A stretch of DNA of 64,000 bases from Chinchilla lanigera. Lineage: Eukaryota > Chordata > Mammalia > Rodentia > Chinchillidae. The DNA is taken from positions 3,212,673-3,276,672 of the forward strand of contig NW_004955502.1 of the NCBI RefSeq assembly GCF_000276665.1. The letters run 5' to 3'. Shown here piece after piece: positions 44,245 to 56,994 of the stretch. Both the position numbers and the translations under genes were made by a program. Every line of letters starts with the position of its first letter. Position 1 is the stretch's first letter. Below the pieces are notes generated by a model. That model was not told the origin of the DNA and made no database searches. It saw only the letters and a list, made by a program, of their open reading frames with translations.

Positions 44245-45831
44245 TTTTTTTAAAATTTATTTTAAAAAATAAAAGAAGGAAAGCATATTAACAAACAGAC
44301 ATACATTTACAAAATAGCATAAGAGCAATACAAGCAATACTGAATTACAGACAAAGTGGTAGGAAATTAACAATGGTTGTTGTATTACATATTGATATCT
44401 TCAAAGTGGTTTTCTCAGGAAAACAAATAGAGACATGCAAGATTGATCAAATAAGTAATCATTAACTATTCCTTTCAGTAAAGCAGTAGAAGTCAGTAGT
44501 ACAACTATGTTAGCTATCCTGTATATACATACATACATAATTTCCCCTTCTTTCTTTTCTCTTTTCCCACATCCCAGTTGCTCTTTACTTTTGAGCATTT
44601 TCCTTTTGTTTCACAATGTCTGTCATATCTCCTAATTTTTATTCACTCTTTCAGGTTCTTACACTAGTGAGACAATAGGTTGCTTACCCAGGGAGGTCTG
44701 GTTTATTTCACTTATGAGTATGGTCTCTAGTTGTGACCATTTACCTGTAAAAGCCTTGAGTTTATCTTTCTTTATAGCTGAGTAATATTCCATTATATAA
44801 AAATACCATAATTTTTTTATCCATTCCTCAGTGGGTGGACATTTGGGTTGCTCCCACAATTTAGCAATTACAAATTGAGCTGCTATGAACATTGGTGCAT
44901 ATATATCGCTGTGGTATGATGTTTTCAGATCTTCTGGGAAAATACCCAGAAGGGGAATAGCTGGGTTGAATGGGACCTCTAGACCTAATTTTCTGAGGAA
45001 TCTCCAAACTAATTTCCACAGTGGTTTCACCAGTCTGCATTCCCACCAGCAGTGGAGAAGAGCTCCTATTTCTCCACAACCTCGCCAGCATTTGTTATTG
45101 GTTGATTTCTTAATGATAGCCATCTTCCCAGGATGAGATGGAATCTCAGTGTTGTTTAATTTGCATTTCTCGAGTGATTAATGATGTGGAACATTTTCTG
45201 ATCTATTTTTATTGCCATTTGTATTTCTTTATTTGAGGAGTGTGTATTCATGTCAGCTGCCCAGTTTTGGATTGGGTCTTTGAAATTGGAGGGGCTGATG
45301 TGTTTTAATTCTTTGTATGTTCTAGATAGAAGACAGTTGTCTGAGGGACAATCAGCTAAATTTTTTTCCCAGTGTGTTGGTTTTCTTTTTACTCTGCTGG
45401 TGATTTCTTTAGATGTGCAGAAACTTTTCAGTAGGATGAGATCCCAGTTGTTGATTCTTTGAAGTATTTCCTGTGAGGTTTGGTTTTTATTCATGAACTC
45501 TCTGCCTACCCCTATGTCTTCAGAATTTTTACCTACTTTCTCTTCTAATGATTTAATGTTTCTGTGTTAATATTGAGATCTGTGAGCCATTTTGACTTGA
45601 GTTTGGTGCATGGTGATAGGCTTGGGTCTATTTTCAGTCTTTGTCAGGTGGCAAGCCAATTTTTCCAGCACCATTTATTAAAGAGGCTTTCTTCCAGTGA
45701 GTTTGATTGGCCCCTTTATCAAAGATTAGGTGGCTGAGTGTGTTTGTGGTTGCGTCTGTGTCTTCTAGTCTGTTCCATTGATCTTCTGGTCTGTGTTTTA
45801 GCCAGTACTAGGCTGATTTTATCACAGTAGG
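44245..45831 (-). mobile_element. 5'-truncated L1 with target duplication
   Basis: A contiguous antisense L1. Inverted A-tail and 3' UTR occupy 44245-44640, then the ORF2 C-terminal part. The minus-strand frame at 44659-45123 (154 codons) includes the Cys-rich domain CWRGCGEIGALLHCWWEC, and 45156-45494 gives another 112 open codons. The insertion is flanked by 'aaagctgggatctg' (44231-44244) and 'aaagctggaatctg' (45832-45845), one mismatch, so it is a fairly recent event. It lacks the reverse-transcriptase core, endonuclease and ORF1, hence is immobile. Confidence 0.93.
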
Positions 45832-45845
45832 AAAGCTGGAATCTG

Positions 45846-47053
45846 AAGCAGCACAGTCGCACAACTCCAGTGAAGTGCATTATTGTGACCCATGACTCAT
45901 GGCGCTCTTCAAAACATACTTTCTCTTGTAGCTCACCACTGACTGATTGCCCTGAACGAGTTGAAACTTGTCACCCACTGATACTAAGCTTCTCATTGAA
46001 GACCCCTGCCTTTCCATTGATGGCACTCAGTAGTAGCATGTACTGTACATATTTTTATCACACCCCATAAAAGAAGAAATTTGGGTGTTATTATTTTCAT
46101 CTTTTCAAATACAATAATATTATGACCCATAAGTGTTACAAGGCTAAAAATAAAACAGTGTCTTGCATATGATGTATCTAATGGAATCCCTGGCTGAGGG
46201 GGACATGGACAAGATGGCTTATGCATGCTCATTCTTTGTTACATGAGAAAGATGATGAACAAAGGACCGAGCGCCTGTGTAGCATTTTATTACCAGCATG
46301 TTGTGGTGCAGCAGGCCCTTGTGCGCACTTTGGCAGAATACCACACAAGAAGGCTTCAGAGCAATGCCCAAAATATAAGGAACCATTCAGTCAATTTTAG
46401 CTATTAAGTGATGGTGTCCATTCATACTTGTTTGATCCAGGTGCAGGTGACTGACTGCAGTTGAGGTATTCTTTTGTAGGCTGCATGGCTTCCCATGGAG
46501 ACAGAGTCAGGAAAGGAAGGGCCATGATTCCATTGGGAAATAGAAATTTATTGCAAAGTCAAAGTGAAACTGACACAGTCCTTAGTGCAGGTGGAGGAGC
46601 TTTGAGGCATACAGTTTTTCTGGATGGATCTCAGGTATTCTGTCTGTGACTGGAAAACCCCGGTGTTAGAGCATTTAAAATGCCTTAGCATTCATTCTGC
46701 AGACGTAGGCTGCTGCTGGATTTGTTAGCCACCTGCTAGTATGAAGCAGCTCGGCTGGGTGGAATTCCCTGTCACGTCAGCTCAGAGGCAGTCGCCCTTT
46801 GTGTCCAGGCACTGGTCCCAGGCAGGATGGCTTACAGTGGCCGAACCTAACACGTGTGTCACAGGTCTGCTTTCCTCCGAAGGCGGTAGTGGGTGTTCCA
46901 GTACCTGAGGACTGTTTCACTGCAACAATAAACATTTTTTAAAAATGAAAAAGCAGTTCTTCCACTTAACTTAAGTAGTAAGCGAAATGACAGAATACCT
47001 ATGTAAAAACTATTAGCAAAAGGAATTTTCTGCAGTCTCATTAATGAAGACAG
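45846..47053. other. Intron without recognised features
   Basis: No repeat family or exon is recognised. Short phrases near 46310-46460 ('ggcagaataccacacaagaa', 'tgatggtgtccattcatac') have a loose inverted counterpart at 47865-47945. Confidence 0.4.
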
Positions 47054-47455
47054 GTATCTTTGTTACTTTTCAATCATTGCTGAGACAAAATATGTGACAC
47101 CCAGTGTTAAATAGGAGGAAAGGTTTATTTAGCTCACAGTTTGGGGAGGTTTCAGTCCATTATTGGCTGGCTCCCAGTCAGGGTGGGACATGGTAGAGGA
47201 GAAACAGTTCATGGGGGCAGAAGACAGCAAAGCAGCAAGACAAAGCAAGGCAAACCTCTTTCTGTCCCTTATATTGTATCCGGACTACTGGGATTAGGGT
47301 GGTGCCAGTCCAGTCAGTAGACTTATCCAGCAATCACCCACCCTTAATCCCAGCATTGCACTGTGACTTAACCACACACTCTAGATTCAGCCACTTCCAC
47401 AAAAAACGTGTGACCACGTGAGGCTTCGGGGGACATCTGGATGCAAACTGTAACA
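47054..47455 (-). mobile_element. MaLR-type solo LTR
   Basis: The same family as 34260-34685. Minus-strand start is 'tgttacagtttgcatccaga' followed by 'tgtcccccgaagcctcacg'; the 3' end is 'ttgtctcagcaatgattg'. Short flanks 'acagg' and 'tcagg' fit a 5-base duplication with one mismatch. No viral genes. Confidence 0.8.
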
Positions 47456-47954
47456 TCAGGTAATGAAAATGGAAACATAAAAGCAGTATAAAGACACAGC
47501 CTACTTTATGTGCCAACAGGGAAGAAGAGCACAGGCATGCTTGTTCTTTTTTACACTAATGTGTTTATGTAAACTTTGGTTCTTGTCTCCAGTAATAGGG
47601 TCAATGAGTTTAAAAGTGAACCCCCAACCCCCAAAGAATGTGTTAGAACGGTGTGAGAGCATTCTGCAGAGCTGAAGGTTCCAGAGCCAGGCTTGGGAAA
47701 GACAGATACGGGAACTTTATGGGCTTTGTTTCCTGAGAGCTGTTGTTAATTGACCTGGTTCCAGTAACTTGTAGTTTCTGTGTTATTTCAGATTTTCTGG
47801 AGTGACAGTTGAGTGACATTTTGGCTCAGCTGCAGTCAGTCATCTGCACCTGGGTCAAACAAGTATGAATGGGCACCATCACCTAATAGCTAAAGTTGAC
47901 TGAATGGTTCCTTCTATTTTGGGCATTGCTCTGCGGTATTCTGCCACGATAGCT

Positions 47955-48060
47955 CTATGTATCATGTGCTGTTACTTTTTCTGTTTCTCAGATTAGGAAG
48001 TCAAAACCCAGAGAAACCAAACAGTTTTCCTAAGGCATATAGCTTTTGCCCAAGATTCAC
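47955..48060 (+). repeat. Possible MIR 3' part
   Basis: 'tcatgtgctgttactttttc', 'tctcagattaggaagtcaaa' and 'aaacagttttcctaaggc' resemble the MIR 3' half. Confidence 0.4.
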
Positions 48061-48185
48061 TCTTTGCCACAGCATGCAAGTCCCTTTAACTCTCTAGATT
48101 TTCCAGATAGTAGCGGGGGGTTGGTCTCTGCAAGGTCCTGTGTATGGCTTCTGGCTCATGTGTGTGATCATGGCAAACATCTCTA

Positions 48186-48500
48186 TATGGCTTGTTTCTA
48201 GATGTCCCCCCAAAGCCTCAAGTGCTTGTAGGTGGGACTTTTGGGCAATGGCTGGATCATGGGTGTGTGATTTTGGGATTAAGGGTGTATGGTATTGGAT
48301 TAGTCCACCAACTGGATTATCATAGTTCTGGGTGTGGAAAATGGGCAGGCCCAAAAGATTTATAGCCCGGATGGAATAAAAGGGAAAGGGAAGCTTGCTG
48401 CCTTCTTGCCTGCTCTGCCATGGACTGTTTCTCCTCTGTCATGTCCCTCTGCCATGCCACCCTGCTTTGGAATATACTGGCTAAGCTGAAGGGAAGGAAG
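48186..48500 (+). mobile_element. MaLR-type LTR in sense
   Basis: Starts 'tctagatgtccccccaaagc' and continues through 'gggcaatggctggatcatgg', 'aatgggcaggcccaaaagat', an 'aataaaa' signal and 'ctgctctgccatggactgtt'. It lies in opposite orientation to the copy 0.7 kb upstream and is diverged from it. Confidence 0.75.
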
Positions 48501-48579
48501 TTTTACAGAATGTCTTAGGGCTAAGCCATAGTTGCCTAGAATTTGAAGCCATGCTTCTATTAGGACCTGAGATTAATGT

Positions 48580-48760
48580 CCAAGAGATACAGGCATTCCT
48601 ATGATAACTGCAGCATTATTCATGATAGTCAAGATATGAAATCAACCTAAGTATCAATGGGTGGATGGATAAAGAAAATGTGGGCTTTATGTGCAGTGGA
48701 AAACTTTTGAGCTTTAAAAAGAGGAGGAGAGGAATCTTTGATATTCACCTTGTATCAAAG
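48580..48760 (+). mobile_element. Old L1 3' fragment
   Basis: 'aactgcagcattattcatga', 'ccaatgggtggatggataaa'-like and 'gtgcagtggaaaacttttga' mark the 3' end of ancient L1 ORF2. Confidence 0.65.
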
Positions 48761-49907
48761 AGAGGTACTTGATACTTTGAGAGTACTTTGATACTTACCT
48801 CCTGAGAGAGGCCCCACAGCTAGAGGAAAATGATCTTGGAAAATTTCTCCATGCTATGGCCCATCAGCAAGCTCATTAGCACACTCAGTATCTCCAGAAA
48901 TATAGCACTAAGGGACATTCCAACTAGTGTTCAGGCATTATACCCTAGAAAGAGTTTGGGTTCTGAACATCAGTGTATTTTCATACACTGATGTCCTGGG
49001 CTCTCCACCTACGTAGAAACTTTCTGGTTTCTGAACTCTTCTCCTTTGGGTTAGAACCACTTACCTTCCTGCACCCCTCCTGGGACTTCTCCTTCCTCCT
49101 AGCTCTGCCCAGGCTCTTCTGACCCTCAGAGTTGTGGCTCCCCAAAGTCTCCCCTAAAAGGAGAGACTGAGAACTGATTGAAGCCTCATCTACCCTACCC
49201 CTCATTACTTTATGGCAATTTCCAGGTGAGAGACTAACACGTTTATATTGGATGAAGAAGCCCTTAAATTGTTCAGCTGGTTTAATAAAGCAAGCACAAG
49301 GTCCCCCAGATTTGCCCTATGTCATATTGTCAAAGGGTTAAACTCACTTTTTTATATTGTCCTATGTTTTCCTTTATACCTGTTTATTTGTGGTAGACAC
49401 TGTGTTCCTTGGAATCTCTAGAAGCAGATAATGTACTTCTGCAAAATTTTTAATGTCTTTCTAAGTAAAAAATTAGTATATAAGGTTAGACTTTAGATTT
49501 ACCATTTAGTTTTATAGAACTATGAGAAGTTATTATTTGTACCTAGTTAAATGAAATTAGGTCTTCAATTTTTCTAAATGTTGATTTATTTTGTTTATAT
49601 ACAATGTTAAATTCATGTGATATTGAACCTTGAGCCTACTTTGTGTTCATTGGTCTGTGTTTTAAATTAATAATATCCTGAGGAACTTCTTTTACATTCT
49701 GTCTGAAATTATGGTTGGGTGGAGGCAAAAAGATTACTTTCTATGGTGGTTTGTTGATGTAGGCACCTGTGTCTGGTGCTTTCCTGATTATAAAGAAATA
49801 CTATAAGAAATTTCTGAAATCCAAAGTGTTATTGTGTTCTCACACCTGAGAATGTTGACCTTGTGAGCATGGTCTCGACTAAGGAACACGTTAAAAAACT
49901 GAAAAAG
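48761..49907. other. Intron without recognised features
   Basis: AT-rich; nothing is recognised. Confidence 0.45.
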
Positions 49908-50052
49908 AGGCAGGTGTGGTGGTGCTGGCCTGTAATTCCAGAACTTCAGAGGCTGAGGCAGGAGGACACAGTGAGTTCAAGGCCAGCAGGGGCTGAGTTC
50001 AAGGTAGTCTGAACTACAAAGTGAGACTCTGTCTTAAAAAACAAACAAAAAT
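49908..50052 (+). repeat. B1 SINE with internal duplication
   Basis: 'gaggcaggtgtggtggtgct', 'aggctgaggcaggaggacac', 'gagttcaaggccagcagggg' and 'gttcaaggtagtctgaacta', 'gactctgtcttaaaaaac'. Confidence 0.9.
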
Positions 50053-51472
50053 ACGGGAAAAAGACTTCACTGCATATTTTCCTCCAATTCTACATTTGGA
50101 AAATAATTGAAATGTGCAGAAAAGTTAAAATAGTCCAGTGAGTAGTTTTTATTATCCTCTGTCACATTTACTAGATCTCTGTTTTTATTCAAAATCACTA
50201 AGTGAAAATAAATGCAGACATTAAGTTTCTTCAGCCTGAATCTCCTAAGGAAGAGGACACTTTCTTGCATAACCACAGCACCACTGTCACAAGTTAGAAA
50301 ATTAACAGTCACTTCCTAATATTATCTACTTAATAACCCATGACCCATGTTCAGATTTTTCAGGCAGTTCCCAAAGTGTTTGTCTAGTTGAAAAAAAAAA
50401 AAAAAGAAGAACAGCAAAAAACAGAACCCAATGATGGTTCATGACTTTGTTAGGCCTCTTTTGTCTTGCAACCCTGGGATGCGTATACGTTATACCATTG
50501 GCTTTTTGCAGAGCCTAGGACAGTTGTGTTATAGGATGTCACACCATCAGAATTTGTCCAATTGTTTCCTTCTGTTTTTTATATAAAATTCTTTTGAAAT
50601 ACACATGGAGAGATGTGTTTAAATGATGAGTGCGTTGGCTTCAGAAAGTTTACCCTCCAGCCTCTGGATTCTGAAAGTCTGTCTGGCTGTTCTATAAACC
50701 CTTCCCTCTGGACTTGTTTCCCATTGCCTTTCTTGTACTTTCCTACAGATCAGGGTGCTAGGGCGGGGCCCAAACCAGTTTAGGCAGTTCCATTGCACTT
50801 ATCTCAAGCCCTGCACAGGTCCCCCTTCTGAAAAATGTTGCATTAGGTAGTTTTCCTGACCTTAGGAGATTTGGATTATTTTTATACTGTGTGAATGAAT
50901 TGGCTATTAGGGAAGTCAGTTTAAAGCCTTCAGTGATCTAATTCAGTTGTTAAAACTGCTTTCATAACTAGATTGTAGAAGACACAATATAGGAATTTTT
51001 AGTTTGTCACAACCTAGGTTTTTTGCGGGGGGGGGGGGTTACAGAAACTCAATATCAGTCCAGTGGTAGCTCACAGTCCTTTATACAAAAAGAGGCCAAA
51101 TACTAAAAATGCTATGACCAAGGCCAACCTTTCCTCACTGCCCTAATTACCCTTCCCCTCATTGGTAGAAGAGCTTTTTCCTGTTCTTCTTGCTCTCATC
51201 ATGCATTCCAAGTGGCTGATGACAAATGAGAGTGTGAATTGGAGCCTTAACTTGGGCCAAGGGTCAGTGGGTCAGTAGGTCAGGGAATCCCATCACACTG
51301 TATGCAGAGTTCATGTGTAGCTGATTATTCCCTTTGTTCTAGAGAGCAGTTTCTTGAGATTCCATTAACTTTTCAGGGGTGTCCATGAGTCTAAATAGTT
51401 AAAAACACTGCCTTATGTAGTTGCTTCTTCAGAGAGATTTTGATATTTGGGCATTTCTTTTTGGTAACCTTT
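50053..51472. other. Intron, unassigned
   Basis: A 15-base A-rich tract lies near 50390 and a G12 run at 51027-51038. 50100-50420 and 50440-50600 have a loose old-LINE flavour that I cannot place. No exon is supported. Confidence 0.4.
51027..51038. repeat. G12 homopolymer
   Basis: Twelve consecutive G residues. Confidence 0.8.
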
Positions 51473-51565
51473 CTTTTTTTAATTTTTTTTTCCGGTACCG
51501 GGAATCGAACTCACGACCTTGCACTTGCCAGGCAGGTGCTGTGCCGCTGAGCTAAATCCCCAGCC
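51473..51565 (-). repeat. Young ID SINE with perfect target duplication
   Basis: T-rich tail, 'ccggtaccgg', 'gaatcgaactcacgacc', 'gagctaaatccccagcc'. The 13-base duplication 'tttggtaaccttt' is perfect at 51460-51472 and 51566-51578. Confidence 0.95.
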
Positions 51566-51578
51566 TTTGGTAACCTTT

Positions 51579-54500
51579 TAATGTATTTATTTTAGAGTTA
51601 AAATTATAAGAAATAAAATATATTTATCATCTTAGTCATCACCCAGAGATTGTAAATATTGGTAAATATCCGACTGTCTACATTTGCATGTACACATGCA
51701 GTTTTTCAAAAAAGGAATCATTCTCTGTATGACTTCTCCTTATTGAATGTTAATCACCAACATTTTTCTTTAATTACTGGCATGGATATTCAATAACCTA
51801 TTTAATCACCTATTGATGGACATGGAGATTTGTGTTTTGATAGGAACTAAACCTTAGGCAGTGAGAGAACAGTCAGAGATTGGAGCCTCTGGCTTTTGGT
51901 GTCCCAGGAGCCCTCGTCCTTTACCTTGCTTTTCTAAGCTGCACAGCAGGGACTCCAGACTGTTCAGAGAACAATTCTGCTTTCCCCAAACAAACCACAG
52001 AAGTACTGCACTCTCATGGTGACCCCGTGTGTTCCGGGCTCTTGGTTCTGCAGACACCAAGGAGTGAAGTCATGAACCAAAGGCAGAAGTTAGGAGAGTG
52101 TTTCTGGAAACCAGGAGCAGAGAAGCCACTCCTGGCTTTCTAGGAGGGGTTTCTAATGAGGTGGTTGCATGGCCTCTTGATCTAGAGCTAATTATAGAGC
52201 CCAGGAATTGTTGCATTGTTCAGTGGTCACCTATCACAGGTGGCTGTGTGGATTTAAAATGACAATTGGGAACAGGAACCTCAGAAGAAACTGGTGAATT
52301 TGCACTATAATTTCCTTGAAATTGAGGAATTTAGTAGGGAGCAATTGCATATTGTCCCTTTAGGAGGGGAGTGGGCTGCAGTCCATGCTGCCTGAGGAAT
52401 TCATTGTTTGTCCAAAGTCCTACTTCACTGTCTACTCTGAATTTTTATCAGTGTGGCTGGTCACCCCACTCTATCTCAGGCCCTTCCACTAACTGCTGCC
52501 TTCCTTATAAGTTAACTGAGTAAACTATTTTCTACAATACTATTCCCTCTAGACCCCTCAAATATGACCTAAATTGGCAAATTATTTCAACTCAATAATA
52601 AAATAGTTTTGTTGGATCCATCTACTTCACAGCAGGTTTATTTAAATCCATTCTCAATTTTCCGTGTTCCAATGAGGTTAATTTTTTTATTGTTTACCGT
52701 ACATTTTAAAAAGTGATTATGAAATTTTTTCGTGAGGAAAAAAAATCTAATTTTGTAATTGTTAAAGTTCTTGAATCACATAGCCGGGGAGAGCCTTTAC
52801 CATTAAAAATTCATGTAATTTCCCTCAGTTTGTGTATGTGTGTGGTCTGTATTTTCCTGTGATACATTGCTGAAAGAGGTGTTGCTGCTTGTCTTTTCTT
52901 TTTTTGCTTTTATCTGCTTACAATGACAGGACCAGATTGGAGGCTGCACTCGCCAACACCCTTGGGTCTGGGGTAGTGGCCCTTCCCATCTGGCTGTGTG
53001 TGATTAATAGTGTTTGTGCCATGGCATAAATCACACTTTGTTGTTCACTGAGCTGAGACTCTAGCCATTAAAAAAATTTACCGTGCAAAAAATCAATAAC
53101 CACGGGTTTTTAGGAAGGTGCGATTCTTTAACAGTTATTTCTCGAATCTGTCTGCAAAGATACACAATCAAATCACTATAGTCACTAAAATTGTGCAGAG
53201 AAGAAATACAGTCCCACAGATAAAGGATGACCTTAGCTAAGGACAGGTAGGAAGCCATTTTAAGGCAGACAGGAGACTACCAAAGAAACCCAATAAATTT
53301 TTAAGAGTCTTTAAGAATCTCATCCTTCCCCACAGATCCCACGACAATAAAACCTCAGAAAGCGTAAGGTGAATTTTCAGAAAATCATGGAAAATAAACT
53401 GGATTGACAGTACCAAGCGGTGACTGACTTAATGCCACTCCCATCTCTCTATGGACTATAGCTACAGTACAGAAAATCAATTTTACTGACTTATTTGCCT
53501 CAGGTTTGCCTAATGTCTTATTGTCGCTAGGATAGTGCACAAAATCTAAATAACTTTATTCAGTTAGCCAAGGCAATAACATTTCTTGTAAAATAAACAG
53601 CAAGAGTGTCTGGGGAGGAGCATAGAACTACAGTTGCGTGTTAGGTGCCTCACTGTGGGAAGGAGCGTGTGCGCTTTTCAAATGTTGGTATTGGCAGTGT
53701 TTTAGCCACACACGCCTGAGCAGATGGTGGTGCGGCCAGTAGTCCTGGTGCATTTAGATTATGCTGGGAGAGTGCTCTGGACATGGCCCACACAGCCTGT
53801 TTGTGCTGCTGTGGCCTTGCCTTTGTGAGCCCCTCAGAGTCTGGCTGCCCTCAGAGCATGCCTTGCTGATTGCTGCCTGCAGCCTGCTTCGTAGGAATCC
53901 CTGGCTGCAACTTACATCCCAGGAATTCCAGCTACACCAGTTTCACATCATCTCTCTGAGCCTCAGCAAAGAGGAACAGGAACGTAGAGGTTTTCCCTTT
54001 GATGCTTTATTTATAACTGTTCACAGCCCAGATATTCAGCATCTTGGCTTCCTTAGTAAGCCAGCCATGGCTCTTGAAATAGGCACAGCCCAGCAAAATG
54101 AGAAGGAATAAGGTCTGGTGCCTTTTTCTTCAATGGGAAGATGTAACCCTTTATGCAAGATGTGATCCTGCAGATGGCCCCTGCTGGCTCAGGGCAGAGT
54201 AACCTTCAGGCAAAGTGCTCCCGTAACAACAGCAGTTTCGTGTTTCACTGTGCAGTGCCCAGGGAGCTGAGAAGACCTGTTTCCCGTCGCTGCCTGCATC
54301 ATTCTCATTTACATTATTGGCAGTTGTGGGGTTGCTCGAAGTTTAAATTATCTCCAGAACTCTAAACTGAGATGTTTGTTTATTGGCACCGCCTCAGGCT
54401 TGTGAAAACAATCTTTTGTGCTCTCCCGGTCTTAAGAGAAGGCTCTTCTCAGAATCAGCCCTTCCTCCCCTCTTGCTCTTTTCTCGGAACCTGCCTCAGC

Positions 54501-55026
54501 CTCAGGAAGAAAACCGAGTAAAGAGGACACAGGGCTCAGGCTGGTGAGAAGGCGCCTCGAGACGGAAGGAGTGGGACCGACATCCTGCATTTGTGCTTTG
54601 TTTTGAAACTTGGAGTTAGTTGCCTTGATGAATTAACCAGCAGTCTAGGCACGGAAAATGTTTCTCCTGTCCTGGTGGGGGAGCCAGACACTCTAGATTT
54701 GTTCCAGGAAGGCTGTTGATTCTCGCTTTATTGTTGGGCCCGTCATTGTGAGCTGGTGGCCGGACCGCAGGCCACACACTTCTTCCGTGCAAATCTTCAT
54801 GTATTACAACTGCTTGGATATTGTTCCTGCTGTTGGAGACTTGGCCGAGTGAAGATGGTGAGGGCTGGGTTTCATTTCATTTTTGTTTGTGTCCCCCCAG
54901 TCTCTGAGGATGTTGCAGACCCAATTCGGAGGCGCTCTGCAGGCGGGGTGGGGGGGTGCTGTGTAAATGTGTGAGCATCTGTGAGCATTCTGCGTTTGAT
55001 GCTTTTCTCTGTGTCATCCTCCGTAG
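51579..55026. other. Intron without recognised features, up to the DST acceptor
   Basis: Few interspersed repeats are visible in this 3.4-kb stretch. Open frames such as 53761-54111 (116 codons) have no domain or splice context. 54540-54960 is somewhat GC-richer. A pyrimidine-containing stretch 'ttttctctgtgtcatcctcc' precedes the acceptor. Confidence 0.45.
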
Positions 55027-55234
55027 AGTTCTGGGAACGCATCCTATCGCTGCTCTATGTCTTCCTCTGCGGATTTTTCTGACGAGGATGATTTCAGCCA
55101 GAAATCTGGCTCAGCATCTCCAGCCCCTGGAGACACCTTACCCTGGAATTTGCCTAAACATGAGCGATCCAAAAGAAAGATTCAAGGGGGCTCTGTGCTG
55201 GACCCTGCCGAGAGGGCGGTGCTCAGGATAGCAG
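55027..55234 (+). CDS. DST: Dystonin (BPAG1) coding exon preceding the actin-binding domain
   Basis: A 208-base exon (69 codons plus one base). The acceptor is 'ccgtag' ending at 55026 and the donor is 'gtaagt' at 55235 after 'gcag'. Translation runs SSGNASYRCSMSSSADF, through an acidic Ser-rich stretch SDEDDF and a Ser/Pro segment, then LPWNLPKHERSKRK and DPAERAVLRIA. DPAERAV-LR-A is the conserved plakin lead-in to the first calponin-homology (actin-binding) domain, also present in MACF1. Entry phase 0 matches the exit of the exon at 20414; the exit phase leaves one base for the next exon, which should begin the CH domains outside the window. The Ser/acidic part looks like a kinase-target linker. 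A methionine at 55057 could in principle serve as an internal start. Confidence 0.96.
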
Positions 55235-56994
55235 GTAAGTGTGGTTGGGGAGGGGAGGGGGTGGGGACCGGAGTCGCTGAAAATCCAGTTCTGTGTTCTC
55301 TGGGGCCTTAGCCAGGCGCCGTGCCCCCGGCAGAGATGTGTCCTCCAGGTGGGGGAGGATGATGACAGCGTTTACTTCTCCTCCTTTCACCGCTGGGGCA
55401 GTTTCCTTGCTGATGACTAGGCTGTTTGGCTCTGCTTTCTGGTTGGATAAATCAATATATTTAAAATTCAAGGAAATATTTAGAGACTCCTATTTACATG
55501 CACAGCCACCAGAGAGCACTAACCCAGTGATTCCTCCAGTATTTGTTGGAAGCCCAGAGAAAGCAGCCTTCGTTTTCATTTTTGTCCAGGGGCACTGAGC
55601 TACGCAGATTGAACTTGAATGAATAAGTGGTTTTTAGTATACAGGACCGCGATGCATAGCCCAGCAGCCTGGGCTCTTTTTCCATGTACCATCTCCGCTG
55701 GCATCCTGTGTCCATAGCAGCTTTCTGTCCCCGGGGTGTTAGAGGGTTTACCATCATGCATTCCTGATTAATTAATACAGGGGAGGGCCCAGGGCTTCTG
55801 TTCTGTTTCCCGGTGTCCCCTTGCATTGGCTGTAAAAGCCTCAGCAGAGGGATGGCTTGTTTTACCCAGCTGCAAGCGAGAGCACTGTGGAAATCAACCC
55901 TTAACCCTGCAGAGCCAGTGTGGTTTATGGGTGTGTGTACTGCACAGGAGAGAGCGCTTTCGGAGATGGTCTTTCCTCCCTACTCTCAGCAGTGTTATTT
56001 CCCTCTCAGAAGTGGTGAAAGGGCTGGACGGAGTGGGTCCTTAGAGATTCTCCTGCAAAGGCCAAGAGCAGTGGGTGTTTTTACTTTGTGTCTGCAGTCA
56101 GAGGTTTGAGCCTCCTCTCCTCCCCAGTCCCCACTTTATCTCTGGGGCGGGGGAAGGGCTCTTTTCTCAGTTTTTTCAGCTTCCCACAATAATGCAGAGG
56201 TGAGGCTTTCTCTTCCTCCAGGGGGTGCTGGAGGGCACCAGCCTAGATGACAGACGCCTAGGCTGCAGAGAGCCCCCCTAGAGTCCCCCAGAGGGATTTG
56301 TGATTTACGGAAAAACAAACCTCCTAGCCAGTCCTCCCCTTCTCTGGGTTTCTGGGGCAACAGCTTTGAGCTGCTTCAGGCTTCTGTTGTGAGCTGCTGG
56401 CTGGCCTCTCCCAGCCTTGAAGAGGAGGGTGGAGCAGGAAGGAGGAGGAGGGGCGGGAGACTGATGGGAGCCCAGTGAGAGCGGCAGAGGTGGCCTCGGC
56501 CCTGGCCACCACTCTCCTGCCCTCCATGGGTGCCCAGCGTGCTGAGTCACCCAGCCTGCCTCCTAGCCTGCTGAAAGGGAGGGCGGGTGACGCTGTGCCT
56601 GCACCAGACGTTTTGGCTCAGCGGGGAGAGAACACAGCTCCAGGCAGGGTGGGAGCAGAGGTCTGTGGCAAGCGAGGCGGGAAACAGCATTCTGTAATGG
56701 AAGGTGGATGTTTGGGTGGGTGTTTGTGGGGGGGATGAGATTACAGAAATTGGGGAAGACACCCCTGGCATATGTCCAGAGAAGCTGGTATTAACCATCG
56801 GTGTCCACTGTGGGAGCGAAGGAGTTGGAGAGGTGGGGGCTCTCACGGGCTGCAGTGCACATGTAGGTGCTGATGAGGGGCTGTGCACTTGTAGCAGCAG
56901 ACTGGGCTCCCGAGGGCAGAGGCTGTGCAAATGTCCACTGAGTTCGTGGGGATATCTGTGACGTGGCTGAGACCTCAGGATGGTCTACACATCA

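Larger units (their letters stand above)
20415..55026 (+). other. DST: DST intron between the two visible exons, 34.6 kb
   Basis: It is bounded by a GTAAGT donor at 20415 and a CAG-type acceptor ending 'ccgtag' at 55026. No additional coding exon is recognised inside. Reading across the junction gives the continuous dystonin sequence ...RRP then SSGNAS..., so these exons are adjacent in the known transcript. Confidence 0.85.

Noticed and set aside
43884..44291. 135-codon + strand frame
   Set aside because: It is the antisense shadow of the decayed mariner transposase read on the minus strand.
53761..54111. 116-codon + strand frame
   Set aside because: No domain or conservation can be claimed; the length is within chance for this composition.
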